From Romanomermis culicivorax (lineage: Eukaryota > Nematoda > Enoplea > Mermithida > Mermithidae): a stretch of DNA of 64,000 nucleotides. Location: positions 186,001 through 250,000 of the forward strand of contig CAWUHX010000012.1 of the NCBI GenBank assembly GCA_963922205.1, given 5' to 3'. Both the position numbers and the translations under genes were made by a program. Positions within the stretch are counted from its first letter, which is position 1, and each line of letters starts with the position of its first letter. The notes under the pieces are model-generated. The model did no database searches. It saw nothing but the letters and a program-made list of their open reading frames with translations, and had not been told where the DNA came from. Positions 33,201 to 45,000 of this stretch are shown here, piece by piece.

Positions 33201-34188
33201 CGAATGATGTGAAAAGCGATTTAGGAAAAAAGAAATTTGAAAAAGAAATTTAAAACAACTGATAGTTTTATCCATTTAGCTGGTCAAATGAGTGTCAAAT
33301 ACAGTTCTATACAAATCAAAAATGAATAAGCAAGATAATGACTAATCATGCGATCATATCTGGATAATTTGATTCATGACAATATACTAATGTCGACAGT
33401 GAACCGTTGCAGAAAAATGTTCGTATTTTTGAAAACTGTCCCAAAGAGAGATGGCTGTTGAACAGATTGGGATCGGTTTCAAGTTCACTTAACTACCTAT
33501 TATAACGCCGAAAAAATTAAAGCCATGAATATCGAATTAGCATTTTAATGATCATCTTTCTATCAGTTAACATCCTCTTATCATAATATTCTTAAAAAGA
33601 AATAGATTCGGCATTGATGGAAGAAATTCAAAATGCTTAAAATCAGAACAACATGACGGCCAAGGCAACCCGCGTACCTTTAGTCACTAAGGCCACGCAA
33701 ATTATGATTGCCAAACCGACAAACCTTTGCCCAACTGAAAAACTACTTTTCATCCAAGCCGAAAAGCACCTATCGGCCGAAGCGGCTACTATCAAATACG
33801 TCGAGCCGGTGATGGCCGCGTGGCTCGTGGCATACAGTACTTTGACGTACCGGTTCCACATTTCGTACAAAAGCAAAGATTCGAAATAGTCGTACAAAAT
33901 TTGAACGGAGAAGAGAAAAATGTAAGAAAAAGCGATAAAAGAATCGACGACGGCCAATAATAGTAAGAAAAATAGTTGGCTGGCAACCAATTTCGGCCGA
34001 GAAAGTACGTAGATTAAAAGTAGATTGCCTGTAGCGCTGCAGGACGCCACGCAGGAACCGAAAACCGAAATAAGATAAAAACGTTCGGTTATGCAAATTC
34101 CTTTTTCGTAATGGCATTTGGAAGCATTTTCTACCACGGTATCGTTGGATGGTTGTGGAAAGAAAGTGAAATTTCCGTGACCCATCAT
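30298..34188 (-). CDS. Class A GPCR, nematode FMRFamide/neuropeptide-receptor-like
   Basis: Four exons, 34188-33678, 31929-31670, 30830-30557 and 30485-30298, with GT/AG borders and agreeing phases, give 410 residues. The N-terminus has three N-glycosylation sites; TM1 has the G-N of helix 1; TM2 and TM3 follow, with ASADRC at the DRY position. TM4 ends at the first junction. Exon two carries extracellular loop 2 with Cys and TM5 (FLPIILLIVLNGAIIF). Exon three carries TM6 and TM7, where NPxxY is replaced by LRLPIYY. The last exon, after a 71-nt intron, codes a 62-codon cytoplasmic tail; if that intron is retained, translation stops eight codons into it. FMRFamide-type receptors of nematodes have similar TM7 ends, but the ligand is unknown. 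AG at 34196-34195 lies 7 nt before the ATG. Intron one contains a MITE. Confidence 0.87.
32586..32814. mobile_element. Tc1/mariner-like MITE (family A) in GPCR intron 1
   Basis: Ends are CAGTCTG...CAGACTG with ~30-bp imperfect inverted repeats, flanked on both sides by TA (32584-32585, 32815-32816). The interior is about 80% like 27965-28208 by eye. Confidence 0.82.
32830..33080. other. GC-richer dispersed-repeat-like segment in GPCR intron 1
   Basis: Contains GGCGCTGGGCGCC, TAGGCGCCTGCGCTGAG and GAGCACTAGCGGCGGCG, unlike the AT-rich surroundings. Similar 'CGAGCTCGGGTTTAAG'-type motifs recur at 36440-36800. No coding evidence; probably a decayed repeat. Confidence 0.3.
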
Positions 34189-34623
34189 TATATGCTGCAA
34201 AACGACAAGTTATCCTGTAAGTGCATCAAGAAGATTTGGAATCTGTGGTTTACTGTAGCAACCCGATTTTAGAGAAAGTTTTCTTTTGAATCAGTCCCGA
34301 GACATCGTACACTATTGTTTTTCGACGTTTCTATTTGAGACATGAACTATGGGTACAAGGTGTTCCCTAAAGTCAACTTGCATTTTCATTCCAAAAACTG
34401 TATTAGAAGCAATATTATAAATAATCTGTTATTATTTATTCATTTCCAATTGACACTCGAAGCTGAGAAATGATTTTGCTGTTGAAAAACCTGCAATGCA
34501 CGTGTGGACATTTTTCTCTCATGTTACTACGGTCAACTTTGCGAAAAATATGTCCCCGATGTCGGATGTTTTTCCTCTGCCCGTGCATTTTGTTTTCCAA
34601 GTCCCATTTCAAAAAATTGACTA

Positions 34624-35024
34624 CGGTCTGTTCTTTTCCAGAAATTCTACTAATTAATAAAAGTGTAAAAAAGCACTATTTGATATTCTTACAATTTTGC
34701 GCTAAACCATACGTCACATCGGACTGAAAATTTATGAGGATACCTTTAATAAATTTGATAAATTTAATAAATTTAATAAAATGCTTGTCGTTGTTGTTGT
34801 TGTCATGCCTGTCGTTGTTGTTGTTGCCAAAAAACAAGTACTGTCCTAGTCGTTTACACAAACATTTTACTGCAGGATTTTTTACTCAAAAAAGGTAAGG
34901 GTTCGTTCAATAGGCTCGCAAATTTTCAATCCTATTAGACATATAATTTAGCAGGAATGACAAAATATAAAAATTTACCTGCTTTCCACTCTTGATATTT
35001 ACAATCATTTCATGAAAAGCAGAC
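34624..35024. mobile_element. Tc1/mariner-like MITE (family A), expanded copy
   Basis: The left end CGGTCTGTTCTTTTCCAGAAATTC and right end CATTTCATGAAAAGCAGAC have TA on both outer sides. The interior has gained an ATTTAATAA tandem tract (about 34745-34780) and a GTT/TGT triplet tract (34789-34835). Confidence 0.6.
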
Positions 35025-36849
35025 TACTTTTTGAATAAAAATTTTTATAGTAAAAGTCTGGTGTAAACTACAATGCTATTTTTTGAATGATTAAAATTTA
35101 CAAGCGTTTAAAAATGGTCTACAGTGTAGTATCGTTTCCATTTACTTACTTTTAGAAGAAAAAGGGCCGATGTCAGTGATCCTTCTGAAAACTAACGAGC
35201 AAATAAGGAATGAAAAATTCTTTTTATCGAAAAATTCGAAATACGTCTTTATAACCGGTTTGGTGTTGAATCTATAAGCTGAAAATTTGATTCAAAGAAA
35301 TTTTCTGACACTTGGATATCAGAGGAGAATAAACATTCCGTTGCGACATGGCTGTTTTGACAAGATCAATCGGCTTTTACTCCTCGTCAAAAAATTACTT
35401 TTTGACAGATCGATTCGAAACTTTTCTGACGCGCTCAGCTAACAACCATTAGCCAATAATCTGGCATTTTTCCATATGATTTGATTATTTTTTATATATC
35501 ATCTAAAAAAGTCACTTCTCTCGGAACCACGATCAAACAGCTCTTATCCGGCATTTACAGGCTATTTCAAATCAGATCCAGTATAATAGATGTATTGTAG
35601 GATCAAAGCTACCCATAAAATGCTCAAGTGGAGCGGTAAAAAGGAAAACGTTTGTATAAAATCATTGGCACGTGCTTTCGTCTAACATAAACAAGAATGG
35701 AAGTCAGATTCTCAGAATATATGATAAGAAAAGACGTTCATATTGGAAAATGCCTCAGTAGTAATAATGATTAATGAAAAATCTTGCTTTCGGTGTTGCA
35801 TAAAAATCAGCCATTTTCTCTCGACATTAGCAGCATAATGTGTGATGAAAGTTGATTCATTACTCAGATTTCAATCTTGCCGCGCCTATGTTTAAAGTCG
35901 GCTCAAGATGATGCTTCAATTAAACAACCTAGACGCTAGATATATGCAGCAAAATTTCAGCAGCAAAAAAATTCAGTCCAAATTATTCATGTTATGAATA
36001 GCAGATTTTCAAGTAAAATTCAGAGAATAAAGGGTTTTCCAAATAAATGATTCTTCGATCAATTCTTATCTAATGACTGGTGATTAACAAACAGGAAAAT
36101 CGTTGCCTGATTGTACTATTATACTATACTATATCCGTTTTGAAATGATCGATGCAGCAAAGTCGCAGTCAAACTTTTATTCAAAATTATGAGAGGCTCG
36201 TTAACTTTATTCAATAAATTTTTCCTCCATGATACAGAGTCCTTGATGATCTCTCTTTACAATCATTTCAAGATCATCTAAAACGACTTCCTGATCAGTA
36301 GTTGTACACAAAAGGCTGCGTTTACCGGAACTTCGACCGCTGCATCGAGCATTTCAGGATGAATGAAGTATTGCTCAAATTTCCTGTGTCACATTTAACA
36401 CACTTTATGCAATCAGCCAATATTTTAATTCATAATCCTGAGGCCGGTTGCCTTATTCGGGTTTAAGTCCGAGCACGCGATTATCTCGGGCTAGATATCA
36501 CGAGCTCGGAAAGAACCCGAGCTCAAGCGGTGCGGTTGCAATAAATTTTTTAGTCTAATTCTGACCGCGACGTCGGTTTCAGTTGCACGCAAAAGTTGAT
36601 CGTCATGAGGAGCAGGCTTAAGTTCGAGAATAATAGTGTTTTCAATCGAATTAAGCATCACGGGCTACCTGCAATTGTGTTCGTGGAATATAGATTTCTA
36701 CAGTAATAAGAATCGGGCGCTAGTCTTCCTTAGCTGAGCTGCCTAACTTGGGCTCTATCTTAATTCTAAGCTTCCTGAAATATAAGGATTCAAGATGAGT
36801 CTAAATCCTGATTACGGACAACCGATGTCAAGTTCTTGTAAGTATAAAT
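35025..36849. other. Gene-free region upstream of the GPCR
   Basis: AT-rich with no recognisable exon, apart from a GC-richer stretch (36440-36800) with self-similar GAGCTCGG/CCGAGCTC motifs that looks like repeat debris. Confidence 0.4.
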
Positions 36850-37067
36850 CTATTATCTGTTTTTTATAGAATGCTTCTAAATGAACAAATCGTTCATACA
36901 AACTATTTTTTGAAATATTTTCGCAAAAAAATCATCAAAGCAACTGAGTTGCCTGAAAAATTCGTGTCGTTTGGCAGAAAATTACCAGAATAGTCCATTT
37001 ATTCCAGTTTTATTTTCCAGAAGCATTATAGGAAAAATGAGGATAAGAAGGTTACACTATAGTTATC
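36850..37067. mobile_element. Diverged MITE family A copy
   Basis: Left part ATCTGTTTTTTATAGAATG CTTCTAAATG and right part AGAAGCATTATAGGAAAAATG resemble the family A inverted ends. It is degraded and its borders are approximate. Confidence 0.4.
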
Positions 37068-37956
37068 GTAAATATGAATCTATAGAATCCTTTTTATTAC
37101 AAAGTAGCTCTACAGTTAGTTGATTTTTTGAAACTCAATCAGAAAAGGAAATTGTGATGCATAATTCATTCTAATTATTTCTAATTTTTTTCATTTCATT
37201 ATTCCATTTCTAATTTGTAATTTACATTTCTTTCATTCCTACTACAAATTTAATTTCTTACCTTCTTAATAAATCTTTATTTTCACCTCTTTGCTTGGAT
37301 AGTTCCCAAGCTAGAAAAAGAAGTGGACTAGATTTTTGAGAACTTGGGTTAAAGTTGGAAAAAATTACTTTCGTTATATTGGATTTTCATTCTTTCTCAA
37401 AAAATTTTCCATGTCTGTGAAAAAGTATATTCTGCAGCATTGTGCATTCTGTCCTTCGCCTGGCGTCAACTACAGTAAAATTTTTCTATATGAAAATTAT
37501 ATGCACATGACTTCAAATGTAAAGAAATGGTAAACCAATGGCATTCTAACTCCCAACCGATTCAAAACTCCTGCCCCTCACACTAGCTGAAAAATAGTGA
37601 GGGAGGCATATTATAGTCATTTTCAGCACTATAAAAAAACCTGAGGTTGGTTGCACTAACCCAACGTTAGGATAATCTCAACATTAGGATCAAATTGAAA
37701 ATCCTGAGTTTGAGCTAATCGCAATGTCCAAATTATTTTCTTCCAGTGCACAAACAATACCCACTGTAGGATTAATTAATACTGAGGTTTAAGCTCGAGT
37801 TTGGGAATTGCAGACATTTTTATATTTATCTGCTTTAGAGGTAAGAAAATTATTCGAAAATGTTGGTGAAAGCCGACAGCTCGATAATCACGACATTGAG
37901 CTCGTTATAATCCTGATGACATTCAAATTATACCAAACTTGAGATCAAACCGAGTC

Positions 37957-38375
37957 TTATGATTCTCCATTCCTTGGCCTTACAATCGCATAAAAATTAT
38001 ATAACGCTTTTTATTTTTGCCCGTAGGCACACAATGAACGAATAATAATACAGTGGTTATAGTAATGCGACGTTTCGGTAGTCTACCTACTACCTTCCTC
38101 AGGCGACAATAAACTCCTTTTTACAAAATTCGCTGCTCGAGGGAATTGAACCCTGGTCGTTTGAATGAGAGTCTAGAGCGCTACCAGTGGTAGGAGCAGC
38201 GAATTTTGTAAAAAGGAGTTTATTGTCGCCTGAGGAAGGTAGTAGGTAGACTACCGAAACGTCGCATTACTATAACCACTGTATTATTATTCGTTCATTG
38301 TGTGCCTACGGGCAAAAATAAAAAGCGTTATATAATTTTTATGCGATTGTAAGGCCAAGGAATGGAGAATCATAA
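37957..38375. repeat. Perfect 182-bp inverted repeat around a 55-nt tRNA-like loop
   Basis: Arms 37957-38138 and 38194-38375 are reverse complements with no mismatch found by eye. The loop (38139-38193), read on the minus strand, has a B-box-like GGTTCAATTCC in a T-arm-like AGGG/CCCT hairpin and an A-box-like TGGTAGCGCTC. The innermost arm bases (GCTGCTC/GAGCAGC) extend it like an acceptor stem. Outside the arms the similarity stops at once. No open frame spans it. It could be a foldback transposon, a tRNA-derived element, or an assembly/replication palindrome. Confidence 0.85.
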
Positions 38376-39541
38376 TGTTATACACCAATCGCAAAGAACC
38401 TTTCGCCAAATATCAAACCGAGTCGTCTTTTTGTTCGAGATTATCTTCAGCTCGAGCTTAGACCCCTTTAGTGCAACCGATCTGCAAATGGGAGAACAGA
38501 GTAAGGCATACAAAAATGCTCCTGATTCGGCCATGCCTATATTAGGGGTGTGCGCCAAATACTGTACCTACCCGGTTCTCTCCCACTATACTCGCACTCC
38601 CACAGCAATGGCACGATTTTTTTTGAAAGCAGAACGGGAGCCACAGGAATGGGTAAAATTGCTTTCCATCTGTAATCACGCAAAAAGCGCTATTTCTGCA
38701 AATTTCAGTATACAAAAACTATGAATGATGCTATTTTGTTTAATATTAAATAGAAGAGAATAAATTTGTTTATAGCTTGTTATCAGTAGAACTTACAGAG
38801 TGAATTCTGTACAATATGTTATATAAAATGAGTGAATTAAACATTGCACAATCGATTTAGTTCTAAGAAGACTTTGTGCTGTGCTGTAGCTTTTTTTCTA
38901 AAAATTTGAGTGAGATTGTATGTGACACTTTCCCACGGTTGATTCCTTTTGTTGACACTAAATCTAGCAAAAAAGTTCAATGCACTTAGAAGCACACATG
39001 TGTGAGGGAGGACATGGGCGGTACAAACTACCTCAATGGTCTTGAAACTGGAAAATTTATGAAAAAAAAATTTTTGGTCAATTTTTTTTGAATTTGTTGT
39101 CTCAAAAAACGCAAAAAAACCAAGATCCACCCCTGTACCCTCCTCAAAATTTCGTAGATGCACATGCTTGTCTAGTATACCACACATTTAGCTAAACCGG
39201 TATTATTCAGTATTTCAATTACTGTAAACTTAACTTTATCAATGCACATTCACAATAAATAAACCCTTGCATTCAACATTTCGTTTTCGTTTTGTTTATT
39301 ATTTTGCATAATTATGTGCTGTGATTGTTGGCCATGAAGGCCGGAAATATTTAGTGTTTGTTTTGGTGGTAAACAAAGAAGGTTTTGTTTACTAGCTGGT
39401 CTTTAGAAACAGCACGCCATTTTTGATTATTGATTGGGGCTAGCCTACTGACCGTTACCCGAGGCCTTTTTCCAGCCAATTCCAAACTGGTCTCCGCCGT
39501 GCCCACCTTCTACCTTCCTCCCCTGTTAACACATCTTTCAC
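38376..39541. other. Flank between the palindrome and the CsRn1-like element; possible 5' LTR at its end
   Basis: No gene recognised. The last ~300 bp contain CAATAAATAAACC (39251-39263) and end in TTCA just before the primer-binding site, so part of it is probably the 5' LTR. Its left border could not be fixed because no second LTR copy is visible. Confidence 0.4.
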
Positions 39542-39592
39542 TGGTGACCGTACCAGTTTGGAACAGGAAGGGTACAGGTAAGTAGGGTAAGT

Positions 39593-41148
39593 TTGTTTAT
39601 TTGTTGTTTATTTGTTGATGTTTATAATATTTTGTTTGTTGTTTTGGCACATTTTCCTACATTCTTTTCAAAAATCGAACCCAAGCGGTTTTCGTGTGGT
39701 CGTTTTGAAGACCAATGTTATCGAGTTCTATTAAGCCTTAAGCCAATGTCCAAACCCCCTTCAAAATTGAACATCCTGCCACCCAAGGCGGGCGACCCCC
39801 CTGCGCGACTACTGCCAGCCATGACCCCCAACCCCACTGCACAAGAGAAATTAGATCTTATGGCTTCACAGATGGACAAAATTATGCTCTTGTTAGGTCA
39901 AATGCAAAGCCAGATCTTGGCTCAACAGCAAAAGATCAATGACCTTGAAACAGGCAACTTTCCAGTAAGCCCATCTCATATTCTCCCTCCTCAATCTTCA
40001 GGCCCGTTGCCCACCGAGCAAGGGGATTATGGGTTAACCAACCCATCCCATACCTTGCCGGCCGAAAGTTGCTGTGACCCCAATGTCAGCAATGACGTTT
40101 TTCAATTAATACGAAAGGAGATGCTTCAAATTTCAAATCAAATTCAGCAGGGAGTCGCTAATTTTACCCTTCACATGGGCATTGAACCAAAGTTAGTTTT
40201 GCAATTTTTCAAAACTTTAGATCAATAGTTTAAAGACAATCCTCCCTTGCCCGAAAGTGTCAAACTCGAAATTCTGTGATGAACAACCGATCCCGACGTT
40301 CATCATTTTATGGAAGATCACACTTCCTATGATGACGCCAAGCAAATTCTTTTAAGTTTTTTAGCCTCCCCCGGAACTTTGAGTGACCTTCATCGAAAAT
40401 GGTCTACTATTTCCTAAGGGGATTCCAAAAGTTGCGTTCAATTTGTGAATCAACTATATTCTTATGCACCTACCCTTTTTCAGGACAAGGAAAGAGATCA
40501 AATGATAATTACTCAATTTTATAGCAAGTCGTCTCCAGTTATACAGGTGACATTGGAAGAGCACAAGGGTCAAATTGGTTTGCTTCAAGATTTAGTCACT
40601 TTTGCGATAATTTGGAGAGGGAACTGAAAATTCAAGATGAATTATTCGAACAATGGCTACAAAAACACCACTGCCTTGTGATTAATGAAACAAAATTGCT
40701 GGATCAAGTAAGCCATGTGGCCAATCAGGATTCACCACCGCCAACAACACCCTTCAACAAATTTAGAGGTAGCAATTTTAGAAATTCAACCACTAGTTCA
40801 TCTTACAGAGGACAAGGTAACCATAATATGGGCCCCCAGCATGGTAGCTACAGTGGTAACCCCTCATGGCCTCAGCAACAACCACCCCCCACGCCACCTC
40901 CTGCGCCTGCTGCACCTGTGCCTCCAGGGCAACCTAGCAATGATGCTATTCTGGCTAATAATGTTCTCCTTGGTCAACTTATTGACCTCTTACAAAAGAA
41001 TCAAATTGTGCCACAGACCCTTACGCCTAGCCTTACCGCATCCACTGTGCCAATGCAACCACCAGGTCTCTCTAGAACACACATATATTGCGGGTATCAT
41101 TGCATGTTTGGACATTCAATTGAATGTTGTGTAAAGTTACAAGAGTAA
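39593..41148 (+). pseudogene. Gag remnant with CHCC-type finger
   Basis: Reads in pieces 39593-40228, 40445-40627 and 40612-41148, separated by stops (TAG at 40226, TGA near 40279) and a frame change near 40615. The N-terminal part has a Pro-rich region and a coiled-coil-like Gln-rich helix. The C-terminal part has a Pro-rich linker and the finger YCGYHCMFGHSIECC, after which the frame soon stops. Capsid-like function is inferred from position. Confidence 0.75.
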
Positions 41149-41803
41149 ATCAAACAGTAGACATTTCCGTGTATTACTCTAATACACCTGAAAATTCTTA
41201 TCAACCTCGAGTGCCCACACAATTTTCAAACCAGCCTTGTTTGGTGGCTCCGTCCTCTACCTGTGAAGGCTACGGTAGTTATACCACACCTTCCAGGAGA
41301 CCACCGGCATGGAAACCCTCAACATATTACAGTAACCAGCCACATACTCCAAATGTTCAAAGTACAAGTGAGAATTTAAAAGCCCAAAACCAGTTTCCCC
41401 CCCCCCCCCACAGTACTATAATCCGATTAATGTAGTTTCTTTTCCACCTATGACCTCTAATCAGGATCAAAAACCTGCCGCCCCTGTTACACAATATAAC
41501 TCTATTAATATTTCTAGGAATCACTTACAGGCAAGAAATAAGCAGGAATCAAATGCTAGCAGTACTAAAGAAAACAAGACGATGTCATTTTATAGCAACA
41601 AATTCACACCTCCATTGGAAAAAACTAGAGGTAATAAAATGAAATTTCGCAAAATTTAACTATTTTTCAGGATACAATGGACACAGTGGAAAATACCATT
41701 TCCACTGTGAGCACCACCAACAATCGGCCTGGATATTTTCACCATTTAACATCAACTGAGATTATGTTTTTCCAGAAATATTACAAGACTCGACCATTGG
41801 AAG

Positions 41804-42118
41804 TTGAAGCCAAAATGGGTAGGTAATTGGAGCGGCTTAGCACTTCTAGATACTGGGGCCATGACCCCCATTATTGGATGTGACATGTATGAACACATTA
41901 CTCATACAGACCCCAGGAATTTGCCCACTTCTGGATATATAACGGTTGCCAATGGGCAACAAGTCCCAAGCTTGGGACCAGTCAATTTTTACACCAGGCT
42001 CGAGCAACTGAGCACACACATTATCCATTACACTGTATTAGTGTCGCCAAAATCCACAATTATAGTTGGTATGGACTTCTTAGCTCATGAAGATATTGGA
42101 GACATATTTGATTTCTGA
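41804..42118 (+). pseudogene. Retropepsin remnant
   Basis: The D-T-G-A active site is at 41849-41860 in the context LALLDTGAMTPIIG, and IIVGMDFLAHEDI near the end matches the second conserved block of retroviral-type proteases. The frame ends in TGA at 42116-42118. Confidence 0.8.
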
Positions 42119-42482
42119 AATAGGACCCTTACCATTGCAGATAAACCAGTAAATTTCAATATACAATGCCCAGATTAACCATTGAGGTCTATAATGTGCC
42201 CTCCTCTACCACCCCCACCATCAATAACCTCTACACCACCAACAACAACATCAATCAATGACATATCACTGACGCAACCAGTAAAAGACATGAAGAGTGT
42301 TTCGATACAATCCTACACTGATCAAATTATTTAGGGTACTGTCTGGTCCCCTGAAAAGTTTGTAACTTCATCTCCATGTGTAATCGCTTCCAATGACAAT
42401 TCTTCATCACTGTCAATCGAACCCGCAATTGTCAATCCACAATTCGATCATTTTCCAGTAGTAGTCATAAACAACCAACAAA

Positions 42483-43429
42483 ATGATAAAAGTAAGTAGA
42501 AACAAAATTACAGGTAAAGTGGCAATGCTTGTGCACAAGGTCATGACCTCCTCTAATGCCACTGCATCCCCTCACGACAAACCATCAGAAAATGTTGACA
42601 ATGTTGACAAAGTTGTAGCCAAATCTAACCTAGACAGTGCACAGAAAGGTAAGTTGCATGAGTTCTTGCTTGCAAATAGCTCTGCTTTCAGTTTAGCAGG
42701 CGATCCCCCTACAGTAACCCACCTAGTGCAAGATGCAAGATCGGTAGCTAAACATTATTATCATGCGCCCATCCAACAATGCCATATCATCAGAGAACAT
42801 ATTCAGGATATGCTAGACAAACAGGTAATAGAACCTAGTTGGTCCACCCCCTTGTTTTTAGTGTCCAAAAAGGACTGGTCTTGGCGCCCCATAGTGGACT
42901 TTAGAGGCATCAATGATGTTACAAAAGACGACAGGTACCCTTTCCCAAGGATGGATGGTTACTTAGACAGCTTGGGAGGGACCAGGTACTTTACAATGCT
43001 TGATCTAAAAAGTGGATACTGGCAAGTACCAATGGCCCTGGGTTCTAAAGAAAAAACTGCGTTCATCTCGCAAGACAGATCATATCAATTTATGCTAATG
43101 CCTTTTGGCTTAAAAATGCTCCCGCACAGTTCCAAAGGCTAATGGAAAGAGTTTTACAACCTTATGTATGGAAAATCTGCCTTTTTTATATTGATGATAT
43201 TATTGTTTTTTCAGAAACATTCGAGCAACATTTAGAGAATTTACCAATTGTTTCTGACTGTTTACAAGCTGCCAATTTAACACTCAAACCCAAAAAATGT
43301 GACTTTTTACCTATGCAAGTAAGTTTTCTAGGCCTCATATTGAATACCAATGGAATAATGCCGGATCTGAAAAAGATCAAGGCCGTGACCAAATTTGACT
43401 TTCCCCGTGACCAAAAAGCCCTACAATGA
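42483..43429 (+). pseudogene. Reverse transcriptase remnant with frameshift
   Basis: Conserved RT blocks are seen (WSTPLFLVSKKD, RPIVDFRGIND, RYFTMLDLKSGYWQVPM, FMLMPFGLK). One base is missing in the A-run around 43110-43118, which shifts the frame. The catalytic YIDD (43187-43198) is in the next frame. A TGA at 43427-43429 interrupts the connection domain where the family has Arg. Confidence 0.88.
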
Positions 43430-43432
43430 CTT

Positions 43433-43888
43433 TTGGGCATGGTCCAATGGTGTAAATGTTTAATTAAAAGTCTCCCCCAAATGGCTGACCCGTTATACAA
43501 ACTTTTAAGAAAAGATGTTAAGTGGGAAATTACTGAAGATCATATTTCTTCTTGTAAGGCAATCAAACAAGCCCTAACATCAGCCCCATTTCTGCAATAC
43601 CCAGTATATGACAATTCTGTGACGTTTGTGATCCAAACAAATGCTAGCAGGACAGCAATTGGAGCCATATTATATCACAAAAATGCTACCGATAAGTGGA
43701 CAATCGCCTATTCCAGCCAAAAATTGTCTAAGCCCGAAACGCACTATTCCACTACAGAAAGAGAATGGTTTCAAATGTACCGTCACTACCTTTTTAGATC
43801 AAAAGTTATCATAAGAACGGACAATAAGCCCCTAATGGGCATGTTTAAAAATACTTTAGTTCAAAAAAATTTATGTCTCCAAAAATGA
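43433..43888 (+). pseudogene. RNase H remnant
   Basis: Continuation of the polymerase: the first catalytic position reads T-N-A-S instead of T-D-A-S (43640-43642), so a metal-binding Asp is lost; S-Q-K-L-S and T-E-R-E-W blocks are still readable, and R-T-D-N follows. The frame ends in TGA. Confidence 0.82.
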
Positions 43889-43927
43889 TCAATTTTTGTA
43901 GATTCTTTTAATTTTTCTGTAGAATAT

Positions 43928-45000
43928 GTGTCCCAAAAAGAAAATGCTTTTGCAGACTTTCTTAGCCAAAAATGTGACATTGATACACAAGACAATGGCA
44001 AACCATCAACCTCGGACCCAACATCGAGTGGCGATTCAATTAATATTGTCGAAATGAGAGCCAAATCAAAGCAAAAATTGGCCCCACAGCCACAAGCTGA
44101 CATGGAGGTTCCCAAAATGCCAGAAGACAATAAAATTATCGATCCATCTGACCTACTGAACCAAGATTTATGGCCCTTTATGCAACAACAAATTGCTGAT
44201 GCTCAGAAAGTTGATCCCACTTTAGACCAACCATGGCAAAAGGTGGAAAATCAGGTAAAAGGATTTTATACTCTCTATAATGTTCAGCATAGGGAAGGTG
44301 CAAAAGATGAACCAGATCAAATTGTTCTCCCTCAACCTTAGCAAAAAAAGCCTTGCACCATTTTCATGGGTCTAATTTGTTCAGCCACCAGGGTATCAAC
44401 AAAATAATATTTTTGGTCAAAAAACATTTCTGGTGGCCCCACATAGAACAAGATATCCAAAATTGGATTAAATCATGTGAAATATGCCAAAAAAACCACG
44501 AAAGATTGCCAACCGCCTCTGCCACTATGCCCAATTCAGTCAATGGTCCCTTTTGACATCATCCCTTCCAATATTGTCAACATTTCCAATGTTTCCAAAA
44601 AAATGCCTTACCTGATCTTCTTTCAAGATTATTTTATGAAATACGTGGAAGCTGCTCTCATTCCCAATACATCTGCGCCAGTATTGTAGATACTTTTGTA
44701 AGATTAGTTGTGTGTAGATATGGGACCCTGAGGCAGTTATTAAGTGATCACGGATCAGTATATACCTCTAAACTCTTAGGAGAAGTGTGTGAGTTGTTGA
44801 ACAAAAGAAAAATTCAAACCACAGCCTATCACCTACAGTGTAGCGGCATGGTAAAACGCTTTAATCGCACTTAAATCGACTGCTTGTGAAGATTAGCTTA
44901 TAGTAATACGGAAGATTGTCCCAAATTCTTGGATCTCGCGTTATTTTCTTAGAGAGCCACTCCGCACAAAACGACAAAGAAGAGCCCACACAGCCTACTT
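43928..45000 (+). pseudogene. Integrase remnant
   Basis: Linker 43928-44341 ends in a stop. The zinc finger H..H..CEIC lies at 44353-44520. The core follows in several frames to about 45000: the first catalytic Asp region reads S-N-I-V, S-D-H-G-S is kept, and the Glu position reads G-M-V-K-R (Glu lost). Downstream similarity fades near 45000. Not functional. Confidence 0.8.

Larger units (their letters stand above)
39542..45000 (+). mobile_element. Degenerate Ty3/Gypsy LTR element, CsRn1-type
   Basis: Internal region with gag, protease, RT, RNase H and integrase in order, broken by many stops and shifts. TGGTGACC at 39542-39549 matches the first 8 nt of a primer-binding site for tRNA-Trp, and Gag carries a C-x2-H..FG..CC finger (41089-41130) in place of CCHC; both are traits of the CsRn1/Kabuki group. 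No 3' LTR follows the integrase remnant, so the 3' end is lost. It is unrelated in detail to the env-pol element at 1-6169. Confidence 0.88.

Noticed and set aside
38230..38260. Hammerhead-ribozyme-like core (CTGAGGA, 6-bp stem GGTAGT/ACTACC, GAAAC) in each arm of the palindrome
   Set aside because: Stems I and III and a cleavage site could not be placed; similar CTGAnGAAGG..CGAAACG palindromes occur in many repeats without ribozyme function.
38362..38724. 120-codon + strand frame downstream of the palindrome
   Set aside because: Starts within the palindrome arm, shows no family or splice context, and has unremarkable composition.
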